A program made the translations under genes and the position numbers. This document shows positions 17,141-26,580 of a stretch of 64,000 nucleotides of DNA, piece after piece. The DNA is from Variovorax beijingensis (GTDB lineage: Bacteria; Pseudomonadota; Gammaproteobacteria; Burkholderiales; Burkholderiaceae_C): assembly GCF_007828835.1 (NCBI RefSeq), contig NZ_VIVL01000004.1:62001-126000 (forward strand), read 5' to 3'. The notes under the pieces were generated by a model. The model did not search any database. It was not told the origin of the DNA and saw only the letters and a program-made list of their open reading frames with translations. Every line of letters begins with the position of its first letter. Position 1 is the stretch's first letter.

Positions 17141-17221
17141 GTGAACAAAGAGGTTACATTTAACTACCTATCAAGCCGCCTGAACGACGCGTCCCCTTTC
17201 CCGCGAGATCCACTCCAGTGA
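17141..17221 (+). CDS. 26-residue leader ORF coupled to the EAL gene
   Basis: GTG at 17141 directly follows a strong AAGGAGGGG and encodes a 26-residue peptide starting MNKEVTFNYLSSRLND. It ends in a TGA (17219-17221) that overlaps the GTG start of the EAL gene (GTGA). The EAL gene has no good ribosome binding site of its own. The first third is AT-rich compared with its surroundings. It may be a translational coupler or simply a chance ORF in a 5' leader. Confidence 0.35.
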   Translation: MNKEVTFNYLSSRLNDASPFPRDPLQ

Positions 17222-17964
17222 CCATCGGAACAACGGCGGATGCCTGCTTTCCCGGCTTCGATGACGGGTTCGTCATGGCTTTCCAGCCGATCGTGGATTT
17301 CCAGCGGCGCGAAGTGTTCGCGCACGAAGCCCTGGTGCGCGGCATCTCGGGAGAGGGCGCCTTCGAAGTGCTCTCGCGCGTGAACCCGCGGCACCGCTTC
17401 GCGTTCCACGAGGCCTGCCGCGTGAAGGCCATCGAGACCGCCTCGGCGCTGGGCATGGAAACGCGGCTGAGCCTCAACATCCTGCCCAACGACGTGGCGG
17501 GACATCAGGACGAGTGCTTCCATACCGCCATGGTGGCCGCGCAGCGCTGCAATTTTCCGGTGGACCACCTGATGTTCGAGATCACCGAAGGCGAACGCGT
17601 GGCGGACCTGCCGGCGCTGGCGGCGACCTTCCGCACCTACAAGGGCTATGGCTTCACCTCCGCCATCGACGACTTCGGCGCCGCCTATGCGGGCTTCGAG
17701 CTGCTGGCGGGCTTCCAGCCCGACGTGGTGAAGATCGACATGGGCCTGGTGCGCAACATCCACAACGACGCGGTCCGGCTCAGCATCGTGAAGGGCTTCG
17801 TGGGCACCTGCAGCGAACTCGGCATCCGGGTGGTGGCCGAAGGCGTCGAGGCTTCGCAAGAGGTGCACGCGCTGCGGGCGCTGGGCGTGGACCTGTTCCA
17901 GGGCTACCTGTTCGCCAGGCCCGGCATCGCCACGTTGCCGGCCGTGGCGTGGGACGCCGCCTGA
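17218..17964 (+). CDS. EAL-domain c-di-GMP phosphodiesterase
   Basis: A 248-residue protein consisting of a single EAL domain. The catalytic set is complete: EAL at residues 37-39 (HEALVRG), Asn in SLNILPND, Glu in MFEITEGE, the Asp pair in SAIDDFGAAYAG, Lys/Asp in VVKIDMG, Glu in VAEGVEA and Gln in FQGYLFARP. It should hydrolyse c-di-GMP to pGpG. It starts with GTG overlapping the leader ORF, and ends 9 bases from the stop of the convergent GspE-like ATPase, itself next to a diguanylate cyclase. Active rather than degenerate, judged from conserved residues. Confidence 0.92.
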   Translation: MTIGTTADACFPGFDDGFVMAFQPIVDFQRREVFAHEALVRGISGEGAFEVLSRVNPRHRFAFHEACRVKAIETASALGMETRLSLNILPNDVAGHQDECFHTAMVAAQRCNFPVDHLMFEITEGERVADLPALAATFRTYKGYGFTSAIDDFGAAYAGFELLAGFQPDVVKIDMGLVRNIHNDAVRLSIVKGFVGTCSELGIRVVAEGVEASQEVHALRALGVDLFQGYLFARPGIATLPAVAWDAA

Positions 17965-17973
17965 AGAGCCAGC

Positions 17974-19905
17974 TCAGGCGTTGCTGGTGGCGCGGACCTC
18001 CTCGATGGTGGTCTGCCCCGACAGGACCTTGCCGATGCCGTCCTGGCGCAGCGTGCGCATGCCCTCGCGCAGGGCGGCTTCCTGCAGTTCCTCGGCGCGC
18101 GCGCCGCCTTGCACCAGGCGGCGCAGCGTCCTGGAGATCACCATCAGCTCGTGGATGCCGACGCGGCCGCTGAAGCCGGTGTTGTCGCAATGCACGCATC
18201 CGGGGCTCGAAAAGGCCTGCAGCTGGCCGTCGCGGCCGTGCTGGCCGAGCCAGCCGCTGCGTACGGCTTCGCGTTCGTCCGGTGTCTCCTTTCCCGCGAA
18301 CGCGTGCATGTAGTCGGCCAGCAGCTCCTCGGTTTCATCGGGGCGCATGGGGCGGCTCTGGATGCAGTGGCTGCACAGGCGCCGCACCAGGCGCTGCGCC
18401 AGCACCGCGAGCAGCGAGTCCGCGAAGTTGAAGGGGTCCATGCCCATGTCCAGCAGCCGCGTCACGGTTTCGGGCGCGCTGTTGGTGTGCAGCGTGGAAA
18501 GCACCAGATGGCCCGTGAGCGAGGCCTCGATCGCCGTCTTGGCCGTTTCCTCGTCGCGGATCTCGCCGACCATGATCACGTCCGGATCGGCGCGCACGAA
18601 GGCCCGCAGCGCCTTGGCAAAGGTCCAGTCGATGCGCGGATTCACCTGCACCTGGCGCAGGCCGGGCTGGGTGATCTCGATCGGGTCTTCGGCGGTCCAG
18701 ATCTTTCGCTCCGGCGTGTTGATGTGCATCAGGGCCGAGTGCAGCGTGGTGGTCTTGCCCGAGCCCGTGGGCCCCACGCACAGCACCATGCCGTAGGGGC
18801 GCTCCACCGCCTTGGTGAGCTCGGAGAGGTTGCGCGGCGAGAGCCCGAGCTTGTCCAGCGCAATCGGCCTGGCCGAGGCCAGGATGCGCATCACCACGTC
18901 TTCCAGGCCGTTGGCCGTGGGGATGGTGGCCACGCGCAGCTCGATGCGGTGCTGCGGCGAGTACTTGGCGAAATTGATCTTGCCGTCCTGGGGCTTGCGC
19001 TTTTCGCTGATGTCCAGGTCGCACATGATCTTCACGCGCGCGACCACCGCGTTGCGGTAGCTGGCCGGCAGCTCCAGGTGCGTGTGCAGCCGGCCGTCGC
19101 GGCGGAACCGGATGCGGGTCTTTTCCTTGCCCGGATAGCTCTCGATGTGGATGTCCGACACGCCTTCGCGGTGCGCGTCCACGATCATGCTGTTGATCAT
19201 CCGCACCAGCGAGTTGTCCGATTGCTCGATGGCCGTCTCCTCGACGGCCGGCGCGGGACCCTCCTTCTCGAGCGTGACCAGGAGGTCGCTGGTGCCCAGG
19301 CTGGTGCCGGGACCGGCGCTGCTGCCGGGGCCCGCGCTGCCGCCCATGTCGAAGTCCAGCGGCCGCGAGGGATCGTGCACGATGGTCGGGTCGGCCGAAT
19401 CGGTGCCGATCTTGCCGTAGGCCTTGTAGAGCACGGTGTCCAGCACCAGGCATTCGCCGATCACCGGCACCACCTTCCTCTGGGAGATGAACTCCACCTC
19501 GTCGATGGCCGAGTGGCGGCTGGCCGGATCGTCGAGCGCCAGGATGAGGCGCCCCTCGTGGATCATGAGCGGCATCACCTGCAGGCGGCGGGCCACGGCA
19601 TGGCTGATGGTGCGCAGGGCGTCCACGGCCACCGGGAACTCGTGCAGGTTCACGAGCGGATAGCCCATCTTGCGCACCAGCGCGGCCTGCAGCTGGGCCC
19701 GCGTCACCACGCCCATGCGCACCAGGGTCTCGCCCAGCGGCACGCTGCGGTCGAGCTGCTGCTGCGCAAGGCCGGCGCGCAGCTGCTCTTCCGTGAGCAT
19801 GCCCAGCGCCATCAGGGCCTGGCCAATGCGCAGGATGGGCATGCGGCTCTGGACTTCCAGTGCGTGCAGCAATTGCTCGGGCGTGACGACTTCGGTGGGG
19901 GACAT
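17974..19905 (-). CDS. GspE/PilB-type secretion or pilus ATPase with MshEN-like N-terminus
   Basis: A 643-residue ATPase. Residues ~23-75 contain a 24-residue MshEN pattern (RIGQALMALG..LTEEQL..GLAQQ) followed by a second, imperfect copy (PLGETLVRMG..). MshEN domains bind c-di-GMP in MshE. The core has Walker A GPTGSGKTTT (~residue 381), Walker B with DPDVIMVGEIRDEETA (~442), and four cysteines in CSHC and CVHC (~512 and ~570), the GspE zinc site. ATG at 19905 has AGGAG; a longer frame to 20100 is not supported. No other pilus or secretion gene is nearby, so it is a solitary motor. It lies 109 bases after the diguanylate cyclase on the same strand. Confidence 0.88.
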   Translation of the reverse strand: MSPTEVVTPEQLLHALEVQSRMPILRIGQALMALGMLTEEQLRAGLAQQQLDRSVPLGETLVRMGVVTRAQLQAALVRKMGYPLVNLHEFPVAVDALRTISHAVARRLQVMPLMIHEGRLILALDDPASRHSAIDEVEFISQRKVVPVIGECLVLDTVLYKAYGKIGTDSADPTIVHDPSRPLDFDMGGSAGPGSSAGPGTSLGTSDLLVTLEKEGPAPAVEETAIEQSDNSLVRMINSMIVDAHREGVSDIHIESYPGKEKTRIRFRRDGRLHTHLELPASYRNAVVARVKIMCDLDISEKRKPQDGKINFAKYSPQHRIELRVATIPTANGLEDVVMRILASARPIALDKLGLSPRNLSELTKAVERPYGMVLCVGPTGSGKTTTLHSALMHINTPERKIWTAEDPIEITQPGLRQVQVNPRIDWTFAKALRAFVRADPDVIMVGEIRDEETAKTAIEASLTGHLVLSTLHTNSAPETVTRLLDMGMDPFNFADSLLAVLAQRLVRRLCSHCIQSRPMRPDETEELLADYMHAFAGKETPDEREAVRSGWLGQHGRDGQLQAFSSPGCVHCDNTGFSGRVGIHELMVISRTLRRLVQGGARAEELQEAALREGMRTLRQDGIGKVLSGQTTIEEVRATSNA

Positions 19906-20014
19906 GAAATGGTTTCTCCTGTGAAGGGGATTCTGAGGCCGCCAGGGCGGGCTTGTCAGCAGGAATGCGCCCCCCGCCAGCGGCAAGGGTGATGCGCAAC
20001 CACTACCAAAGTTC

Positions 20015-23000
20015 TCAATCGGAGAAGCCGAAGGTGTTGCGTCCCGCGGCCTTGGCGCGATAGAGCGCGGCATCGGCGCGTGCCAGCAGGTCGGCGGCAC
20101 CGGCCGAGGCGTCCGCGGCCTGGTGGAAGGCGATGCCGATGCTGGTCGTGACGTTCAGGCTGCGGCCGTCCAGTTCGAAGGGGACGGTGCCTACCCGCTC
20201 GACGATCTTTCGCGCGACCGCCACCGCGGCTTCCCGCGTGTGCACGTTCTCCAGCACGACCACGAACTCGTCGCCCGCCAGGCGCGCCACGGTGTCGGTG
20301 CTTCGCACGCTGGCCAGCAGGCGCTGCGCATATTCCACCAGCACGCCGTCGCCGGTCGCATGGCCGAGCGTGTCGTTGATGGTCTTGAAGTAGTCGATGT
20401 CGAGAAACAGCACCGCCAGCGCGTTGCCCGAACGCTGCGCGCGCGCGATGGCGCCGGGCAGGAACTCGTTGAAGGCGAGCCGGTTCGCCAGGCCGGTGAG
20501 CGTGTCGATGCGCGCCAGGTCGATCAGCTTGCGCTCCACCGCCTTCAGGGCACTGATGTCCAGGCTCAGCGAGAAGATGCCGCGCGTGAAGCCGTCGGGG
20601 CCGATGTCGGGCACGTAGCTCACGCGCGTGGTGCGCTCGGCGCCGGTGGTCCTGGTCTGCGCCTCGAACTCCACGCGCTCGCCCGCCAGCGCGCGCGCGA
20701 TCATGGGCTTGCGCGAAAGATACACGTCGGGCCCCACGACGTCGCTCACGTGGCGGCCCAGGACGGCGTCGGGCTCCACGCCGAACCATTCGCGGTAGGT
20801 GGCATTGGCGAAGGTGATCTTCTCCTCGCGGTCGATGTAGGTGATGAGTGCCGGCAGGTTGTCGGTGATGGTGCGCAGGCGCCTTTCGCTTTCGGCTTGC
20901 CGCAGCTCCGCGCGCTTGAGCGCGGTGATGTTGAAAGTCATGAGATAGAAACCCACGAGCCCGCCCTGCGGGTCCATGTCGGCCACCAGGTTGACCTGGA
21001 AAAAGCCATCCTTCCCGCCCAGCGGCGCCTGCACCGGAAAGCGCACCGACTTGCCCTCGCGCACCAGCGGAAGGTAGGGCCGGATCTGCCGGTGCACCGC
21101 CTTGCCCAGCGCCGAGCGCAGCGTGACGTTCTCGAGCGGGCCGCTGCCCAGCCCCGCCATCTGCCGCGCGCGGCTGTTGGCGAAGAGGCAGTTCTCCGCG
21201 CTGTCGAAATAGCCCACCAGCGCCGGGATGCTGTCGGTCACGTCGCGCAGCCGCTTCTGCTGTTCGGTCAGGGCCTTGCGTATGTTCACCTCGTCGGTGA
21301 TGTCGAAGGTCATCGCGAACACGCCCTGCACCACGCCGCTCGCGTCGCGGTCGGGAATGTAGTGGGCCTTGAAGGTGCGGTCGCCGATGCCCAGCGCCGG
21401 ATCGCCGGATTTCTCGACCACCACCGTTTCACCGGCCAGCGCGCGCTCGTAGGCCGGCGCCACGATGGCAAAGTCCGACGGGCCGCGAACCTCCGGCATC
21501 GATTGCCCCACCATGGCTCGGTCCTGGTGCAGGGCCTTCACCTGGGCATTGACGAAGGTGTATCTCAGCGAGGAATCGACGTGCGAGACCAGCGCGGGGA
21601 TGTTGTCCGCAATGACGCGGACCTGCGCTTCGCTGTGGGCAAGGCTGAATTCGATGCGCTTGCGCTCGGTCACGTCGGAGGTCATGGCGTAGTAGCCGCG
21701 GACCTGGCCGGCCTGGTCGCGGTCGGGGATGAGTTCGGTCTGGAAGTAGCGGTCTTCCTCGCCGCGCTTCGCCTCGCCCCGGCTTTCGAAGCTGACGGCC
21801 TCGCCGGCCAGCACGCGCCGCACGGCGGCATCCACCGTCTCGTCCTCGCCGATGTTCTGCGCCGTGCGCCCGATCAGCTGGGCCGCGCCGCGGTCGAACT
21901 TCCTGCACAGCGGGGCGTTCACGAAGGTGTAGCGGCCCTGCGCATCCACGTGCGACACCAGCGCGGGAAGGTTGTCGGTGATGTCGCGCAGGAACTTCTC
22001 GCTCGATTTGCGCTGCTGCATCAGCGTGTCGAAGGTGCGCGCGAGATCGCCGATCTCGTCGTGCCGGTAGGTGCGCGGCACGGCCGTCTGCAGGGCCGGG
22101 TTGTCCACATCCAGCATGTGCCGGTGCAGGTGCCTGAGCGGCGTGAGCTGCTGGCGCACGAAGCCCAGCACCGCGGCACCCGCGAGCATGGCGAGCACCA
22201 CCGCGCCGATCCATGCCGAGCGCTCGATGGCGTCGACCCGGGCGAAGGCTTCCGTGCTCGGGTACATAGACCCGAGCACCCAGTTGGTCTGCGGGATGCG
22301 CTTGAAGGCGTAGAGGCCGTGCACGCCTGCATGGTTGAAGCCTTCGGTCGCGCCTTCGTAGCCTTCGACCGGGCGCTCGATCTCGGGATTGCCGACCCCC
22401 TTCAGGCCTGTCTGGTTGATGATGCGCTCGGTGCGCGGATGGTCGATCACCACGCCTTCCGTGCTGGTGATGAACAGGTAGCCCGTTTCGCCGAATTTCA
22501 CGTCGGCGAGCTCGCCCAGGATGTTCCGGTCCTTCAGGTTGATGGCGCCCGAGATCACGTATCTGACGTTGCCGGCGGCGTCGAGCACCGGCTCGGTCAT
22601 GGCGATCTGCGCCAGGCCGGTGAGCCGGTTGAGGTAGGGCTCGGAGATCACGCCGGCGCGGGCCGCGAGCGTTTGCTGGAAGTACGCACGGTCCTTGATG
22701 TTGACCTTGCCGGGCTGCTGCGGGCCGCTCAGGCTCGCGACCAGGGCGCCTTCGGCCGTGAAGAAGGCGACGTTGCTGAACGCCTTGCGAAGCGACGGGT
22801 GCTTTTCGAGGAAGGCCTGCAGCGCCGGCGTGTCGGGGAACTCGCTGAGTGCCACGCTGTCGGCGAAGGTCTCCAGCAGCGTGCGGCGGCTCATGAACTT
22901 TTGGTCGATGGTGTTCGCAATGGCCGAGAGGCGGGCGAAGGCTTCGCTTTCGATGGAGGCCTTTATGCTGGTTTTGACCAGCTGCAGGGCGACCGTCGCA

Positions 23001-23095
23001 ATGGCGAGGGTGGCCGCCAGGACGACCGCGGCAATGCCCAGGCCGAGGCGTGTGTTCAGGCTGATGCGGATGTTCCGAAGACCGGGTAAGTTCAT
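20015..23095 (-). CDS. Membrane diguanylate cyclase: dCache, HAMP-like, four PAS, GGDEF
   Basis: A 1026-residue protein. Transmembrane helices at ~12-33 and ~290-312 flank a periplasmic double-Cache sensor (NIKDRAYFQQTLAARAGVISEPYL, FGETGYLFITSTEGVVIDHP). A HAMP-like linker leads to four similar PAS modules, each starting with (I)TDNLPALVSHVD-type segments. The GGDEF domain (~870-1026) has DTLTGLANRLAFNEF, FLDIDYFKTINDTLGH and the signature LAGDEFVVVL (AGDEF variant), with an upstream RSTD inhibitory-site motif five residues before it. It should make c-di-GMP in response to a periplasmic small molecule and be product-inhibited. ATG 23095 was preferred over upstream in-frame starts; an ATG two codons earlier (23101) is equally possible. 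Confidence 0.9.
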   Translation of the reverse strand: MNLPGLRNIRISLNTRLGLGIAAVVLAATLAIATVALQLVKTSIKASIESEAFARLSAIANTIDQKFMSRRTLLETFADSVALSEFPDTPALQAFLEKHPSLRKAFSNVAFFTAEGALVASLSGPQQPGKVNIKDRAYFQQTLAARAGVISEPYLNRLTGLAQIAMTEPVLDAAGNVRYVISGAINLKDRNILGELADVKFGETGYLFITSTEGVVIDHPRTERIINQTGLKGVGNPEIERPVEGYEGATEGFNHAGVHGLYAFKRIPQTNWVLGSMYPSTEAFARVDAIERSAWIGAVVLAMLAGAAVLGFVRQQLTPLRHLHRHMLDVDNPALQTAVPRTYRHDEIGDLARTFDTLMQQRKSSEKFLRDITDNLPALVSHVDAQGRYTFVNAPLCRKFDRGAAQLIGRTAQNIGEDETVDAAVRRVLAGEAVSFESRGEAKRGEEDRYFQTELIPDRDQAGQVRGYYAMTSDVTERKRIEFSLAHSEAQVRVIADNIPALVSHVDSSLRYTFVNAQVKALHQDRAMVGQSMPEVRGPSDFAIVAPAYERALAGETVVVEKSGDPALGIGDRTFKAHYIPDRDASGVVQGVFAMTFDITDEVNIRKALTEQQKRLRDVTDSIPALVGYFDSAENCLFANSRARQMAGLGSGPLENVTLRSALGKAVHRQIRPYLPLVREGKSVRFPVQAPLGGKDGFFQVNLVADMDPQGGLVGFYLMTFNITALKRAELRQAESERRLRTITDNLPALITYIDREEKITFANATYREWFGVEPDAVLGRHVSDVVGPDVYLSRKPMIARALAGERVEFEAQTRTTGAERTTRVSYVPDIGPDGFTRGIFSLSLDISALKAVERKLIDLARIDTLTGLANRLAFNEFLPGAIARAQRSGNALAVLFLDIDYFKTINDTLGHATGDGVLVEYAQRLLASVRSTDTVARLAGDEFVVVLENVHTREAAVAVARKIVERVGTVPFELDGRSLNVTTSIGIAFHQAADASAGAADLLARADAALYRAKAAGRNTFGFSD

Positions 23096-23210
23096 TGGCA
23101 TGGACGTGCACCGCGATGAGGTCCGCGCTGCGCCTGCACGTAGTGTGTCAGAACCGGGAACCGGGCCGCTGCGCGCAATCCCCCATACGCCGCTCGCCCA
23201 CGCCGCACCC

Positions 23211-24875
23211 TCACATTTCCTCGCGCTTGAGAAGATAGTCGAGCGGGCCGACGCGGAACCAGCGGTAGCCGTAGGGCTCCAGCAGCATGCAGTGCTTTCC
23301 CCTCGAATCGGCGCGGCTGTGCGCGTTGGAGAGCAGGTTGACCAGCTGCCCGCCATGCCTGCCGAGCGCCGTGGCTGCGAGCTTTATTTCCAGCGGGCTT
23401 TCGCTGAGGTTGTGCACGAAGACCGCCGCGTTGCCGCGCCATTCGTAGCGCATGACGAGCACCGCCCGCTCCTCGTTCGGAATCACCTCGAAATCGCCCC
23501 AGCCGATCTCGGGCACTTCCTTTCGCATGCGGAACACGCGCTCCATCCAGTTGAGCAGCGACTCGGGATCGCGCCGCTGCGCCGCCACGTTCACGTGCTC
23601 GAAGCCATAGGCACCGCCCGTGATCACGGGCAGCACCGGCTTCGAGGAGGTGGTGAATCCGCCCTGGCGTTCGGTGGACCACTGCATCGGCGTGCGCGCG
23701 CAGTTGCGCTCCGGCAGGCTCAGGTCGTCGCCCATGCCGATCTCGTCGCCGTAGCGGATCACCGGCGTGCCGGGCAGGGTGAGCATCAGGCTGTAGGCCA
23801 GCTCGAGGCGCCGCCGGTTGCCGCCGAGCATCGGTGCCAGCCTGCGGCGTATGCCGCGGTCGTACAGCTGCATGTCTTTTTCGGGGCCGAAGGCGGCGAA
23901 CACGCGCTGGCGCTGCGCGGGCCGCAGGCGGCCCAGGTCGAGCTCGTCGTGATTGCGCAGGAAGATGCCCCATTGCGAGGTGGCGGGACGCGCCCGGGTC
24001 GCCTCCAGCGCCTTGGCCAGCGGCCGCGAGTCGCCCGCGGCCATTGCATAGAAGAGGTGCTGGTTGACCTGGAAGTTGAACATCATGTGCAGCCGCTCGC
24101 CTTCCTCGCCGAAGTAGGCCATGTTGGTGCTGGGCAGCACGTTGGCCTCGGCAAGGATGATCGCATCGCCCCGGCGCCACTGGAGCAGTTCGCGGAACTG
24201 CCGCAGCATGTCGAATTTCTCGGTCGGGCGCACGACCCTCGGGCCCTTTGCGCCGATCACGAAGGGCACGGCGTCCATGCGGAAGCCGGACACGCCCATC
24301 TGGGTCCAGAAGCCCATGATCTTCAGGATCTCGGCCTGCACCTCGGGGTTGGCGGTGTTCAGGTCGGGCTGGAATTCATAGAAGCGGTGGAAGTACCAGC
24401 GCCTTGCGAGCTTGTCGAAGGTCCAGGTCGATTTCTGCACGCCGGCGAAGACCACACCATCGGTGTAGCGAGGCGGTTTCTTGTCGGACCACACATACCA
24501 GTTGTGATACTTTGACTTGCGGTCCCTGCGCGCCTGCTGGAACCACGGGTGCTGGTCCGAGGTGTGGTTCACCACCAGGTCCATCAGCACGCGCATGCCG
24601 AGGCGCGAAGCCGAATGCGTGAATTCGACGAAATCGCCGAGCGTGCCGAACCGGGGATCGACGTTGTAAAAGTCAGAAACATCGTAGCCATCGTCCTGCC
24701 TCGGCGACGGATGGAAGGGCATCAGCCACAGGGTCGTGACACCCAGGCCGTGGAGGTACTCCAGCCGCCGTGTCAGCCCCTCGAAGTCGCCGCAGCCATC
24801 GCCGTTGGAGTCCATGAAGGTTCCCACGGAGAGGCAATACACCACGGCGTTTTTGTACCAAAGGTCGTTGATCAT
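23211..24875 (-). CDS. GH13 alpha-amylase family enzyme, trehalose-synthase-like
   Basis: A 554-residue GH13 protein that begins LWYKNAVVYCLSVGTFMDSNGDGCGDF. Catalytic residues are in GFRMDAVPF (nucleophile Asp), ILAEANVLP (acid/base Glu) and FLRNHDELDLG (third Asp). The pattern RNHDEL and IRYGDEIGMGDDLSLPERNCARTPMQW is the one seen in trehalose synthases, and it shares this with the TreS-Mak protein at 35531. It lacks a maltokinase domain. It may interconvert maltose and trehalose, or act as a glucosidase. ATG at 24875 has AGGAGG; the ORF extends further but without a better site. Divergent from another GH13 gene by 60 bases. Confidence 0.85.
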   Translation of the reverse strand: MINDLWYKNAVVYCLSVGTFMDSNGDGCGDFEGLTRRLEYLHGLGVTTLWLMPFHPSPRQDDGYDVSDFYNVDPRFGTLGDFVEFTHSASRLGMRVLMDLVVNHTSDQHPWFQQARRDRKSKYHNWYVWSDKKPPRYTDGVVFAGVQKSTWTFDKLARRWYFHRFYEFQPDLNTANPEVQAEILKIMGFWTQMGVSGFRMDAVPFVIGAKGPRVVRPTEKFDMLRQFRELLQWRRGDAIILAEANVLPSTNMAYFGEEGERLHMMFNFQVNQHLFYAMAAGDSRPLAKALEATRARPATSQWGIFLRNHDELDLGRLRPAQRQRVFAAFGPEKDMQLYDRGIRRRLAPMLGGNRRRLELAYSLMLTLPGTPVIRYGDEIGMGDDLSLPERNCARTPMQWSTERQGGFTTSSKPVLPVITGGAYGFEHVNVAAQRRDPESLLNWMERVFRMRKEVPEIGWGDFEVIPNEERAVLVMRYEWRGNAAVFVHNLSESPLEIKLAATALGRHGGQLVNLLSNAHSRADSRGKHCMLLEPYGYRWFRVGPLDYLLKREEM

Positions 24876-24935
24876 GGCGGGGAACCTCCTGAAGATCGGA
24901 ACCTCGCAAACCCGGAACACACGAAAGGAAACCCG

Positions 24936-26546
24936 ATGTCGGCCGATGCTTGGTGGAAGAACGGAATCGTCTACCAGATTTATCCGCGTTCATTCCAGGA
25001 CAGCGATGGAGACGGCATCGGCGACCTGCGAGGCATCCGCAAGCGGCTCGATTATCTGGTCGAGCTCGGCGTGGATGCCATCTGGATATCGCCGATCTAC
25101 CCCTCACCAATGGCCGACTTCGGGTACGACATATCCGACTACTGCAACATCGATCCGCGCTTCGGCACGCTCGAGGACTTCGATGCGCTCGCGGCGGAAT
25201 GCAGGGCGCGCGGCCTCAAGCTGGTGCTGGACTTCGTGCCCAACCACACCTCCGATCAGCACCCCTGGTTCGTGCAGAGCCGCGCCTCGCGAACGAGCCC
25301 CAGGCGCGACTGGTACCTGTGGCGCGATCCTGCGCCTGATGGCGGCCCACCCAACAACTGGCTCAGCAATTTCGGCGGTCCGGCATGGACCTTCGACGAA
25401 GCCAGCGGCCAGTACTACTGCCACTCCTTCCTGAAGCAACAGCCCGACCTCAACTGGCGCAACCGCGAGGTGCGCGAGGCGATGTACGAGGTGCTGCGCT
25501 TCTGGCTGCGGCGCGGGGTGGACGGTTTCCGCGTCGACGTGCTCTACCACCTCGTCAAGGACGACCAGTTCCGCGACAACCCGCCCAACCCGTCGTTCCA
25601 GCCGGGGCAGGACCCCTCGCACCGGCTGCTGGCGCTCTACACGACGGACCGGCCGGAGATGCAGGACATCGTGGTCGAGATGCGCCGCGTGGTCGACGCG
25701 TTCAGCGACGAGGCTTCGGCGCGGGTGCTGATCGGCGAGCTCTATCTTCCGCTCGAGCGGCTCATGGCCTACTACGGGCGCACCTCCGAAGGCCTGTTGC
25801 AGGGCGTGCAGCTGCCGTTCAATTTCCAGCTCATCGCGGCGCCTTGGCATGCGGCCGAAATCGACCGCATCGTGCGCAACTACGAGGCGGCGTTGCCGCA
25901 CGGCGCGGCGCCCAACTGGGTGCTCGGCAACCACGACAAGCCGCGCATCGCGAGCCGCGTGGGGCAGGAGCGGGCGCGGCTCGCGGCAATGCTGCTGCTG
26001 ACGCTGCGCGGCACGCCCACGCTCTACTACGGCGACGAGATCGGCCTGACCGACGTTCCCATTCCGCCCGATGAGGTGCAGGACCCGTTCGAGAAGAACG
26101 AGCCGGGCAAGGGCCTCGGGCGCGATCCGCAGCGCACGCCCATGCAGTGGAGCCGGGCACATGCGGCCGGCTTCACCGATGGCACGCCATGGCTGCGCCT
26201 TGGCGGTGACTGGGGCATGCGCAACGTGGAGTCGCAGCTGGCCGATCCGGCCTCGATGCTGCAGCTCTACAAGCGGCTCATCGCGCTGCGGCGCAACGAG
26301 CCCGCGCTGCACGAAGGAAGCCATGAGCAGCTCGATGCCGGCGCCGACGTGCTGGCCTATGCCAGAACCTCCGGGGACAGGCGGTTGGTGGTGCTGCTGA
26401 ACTTCGCCACCACCGAAACCCGGGTGGCCGCCGACCTGCTGCCGGCGGAGGTGGTCGTGCTGGCTTCCACCCAAGCGGACCGCACCGGCGCGGTGGCCGG
26501 CGAGCTGGTGCTGCAGCCGCTCGAAGGCGTGATCGTCACGCACTGA
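24936..26546 (+). CDS. GH13 alpha-glucosidase / oligo-1,6-glucosidase-like
   Basis: A 536-residue enzyme with start WWKNGIVYQIYPRSFQDSDGDGIGDL. Catalytic residues: DGFRVDVLYHLV (nucleophile), VLIGELYLP (acid/base, ELY variant typical of glucosidases) and WVLGNHDKPRIASRVG. TPMQWS follows. This is the alpha-glucosidase branch of GH13 acting on terminal glucose of malto- or isomalto-oligosaccharides, or sucrose. It could produce glucose from short glucans made by the neighbouring debranching and MalQ enzymes. ATG at 24936 has AAGGAA 8 bases upstream. Exact specificity is not determinable. Confidence 0.88.
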   Translation: MSADAWWKNGIVYQIYPRSFQDSDGDGIGDLRGIRKRLDYLVELGVDAIWISPIYPSPMADFGYDISDYCNIDPRFGTLEDFDALAAECRARGLKLVLDFVPNHTSDQHPWFVQSRASRTSPRRDWYLWRDPAPDGGPPNNWLSNFGGPAWTFDEASGQYYCHSFLKQQPDLNWRNREVREAMYEVLRFWLRRGVDGFRVDVLYHLVKDDQFRDNPPNPSFQPGQDPSHRLLALYTTDRPEMQDIVVEMRRVVDAFSDEASARVLIGELYLPLERLMAYYGRTSEGLLQGVQLPFNFQLIAAPWHAAEIDRIVRNYEAALPHGAAPNWVLGNHDKPRIASRVGQERARLAAMLLLTLRGTPTLYYGDEIGLTDVPIPPDEVQDPFEKNEPGKGLGRDPQRTPMQWSRAHAAGFTDGTPWLRLGGDWGMRNVESQLADPASMLQLYKRLIALRRNEPALHEGSHEQLDAGADVLAYARTSGDRRLVVLLNFATTETRVAADLLPAEVVVLASTQADRTGAVAGELVLQPLEGVIVTH

Positions 26547-26580
26547 TCGGTGCGCGAAAAACGGTGCATGAAAGGCGCGG

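Noticed and set aside
20123..23089. 988-residue plus-strand ORF opposite the diguanylate cyclase
   Set aside because: Shadow of the PAS-GGDEF gene; no domain motifs.
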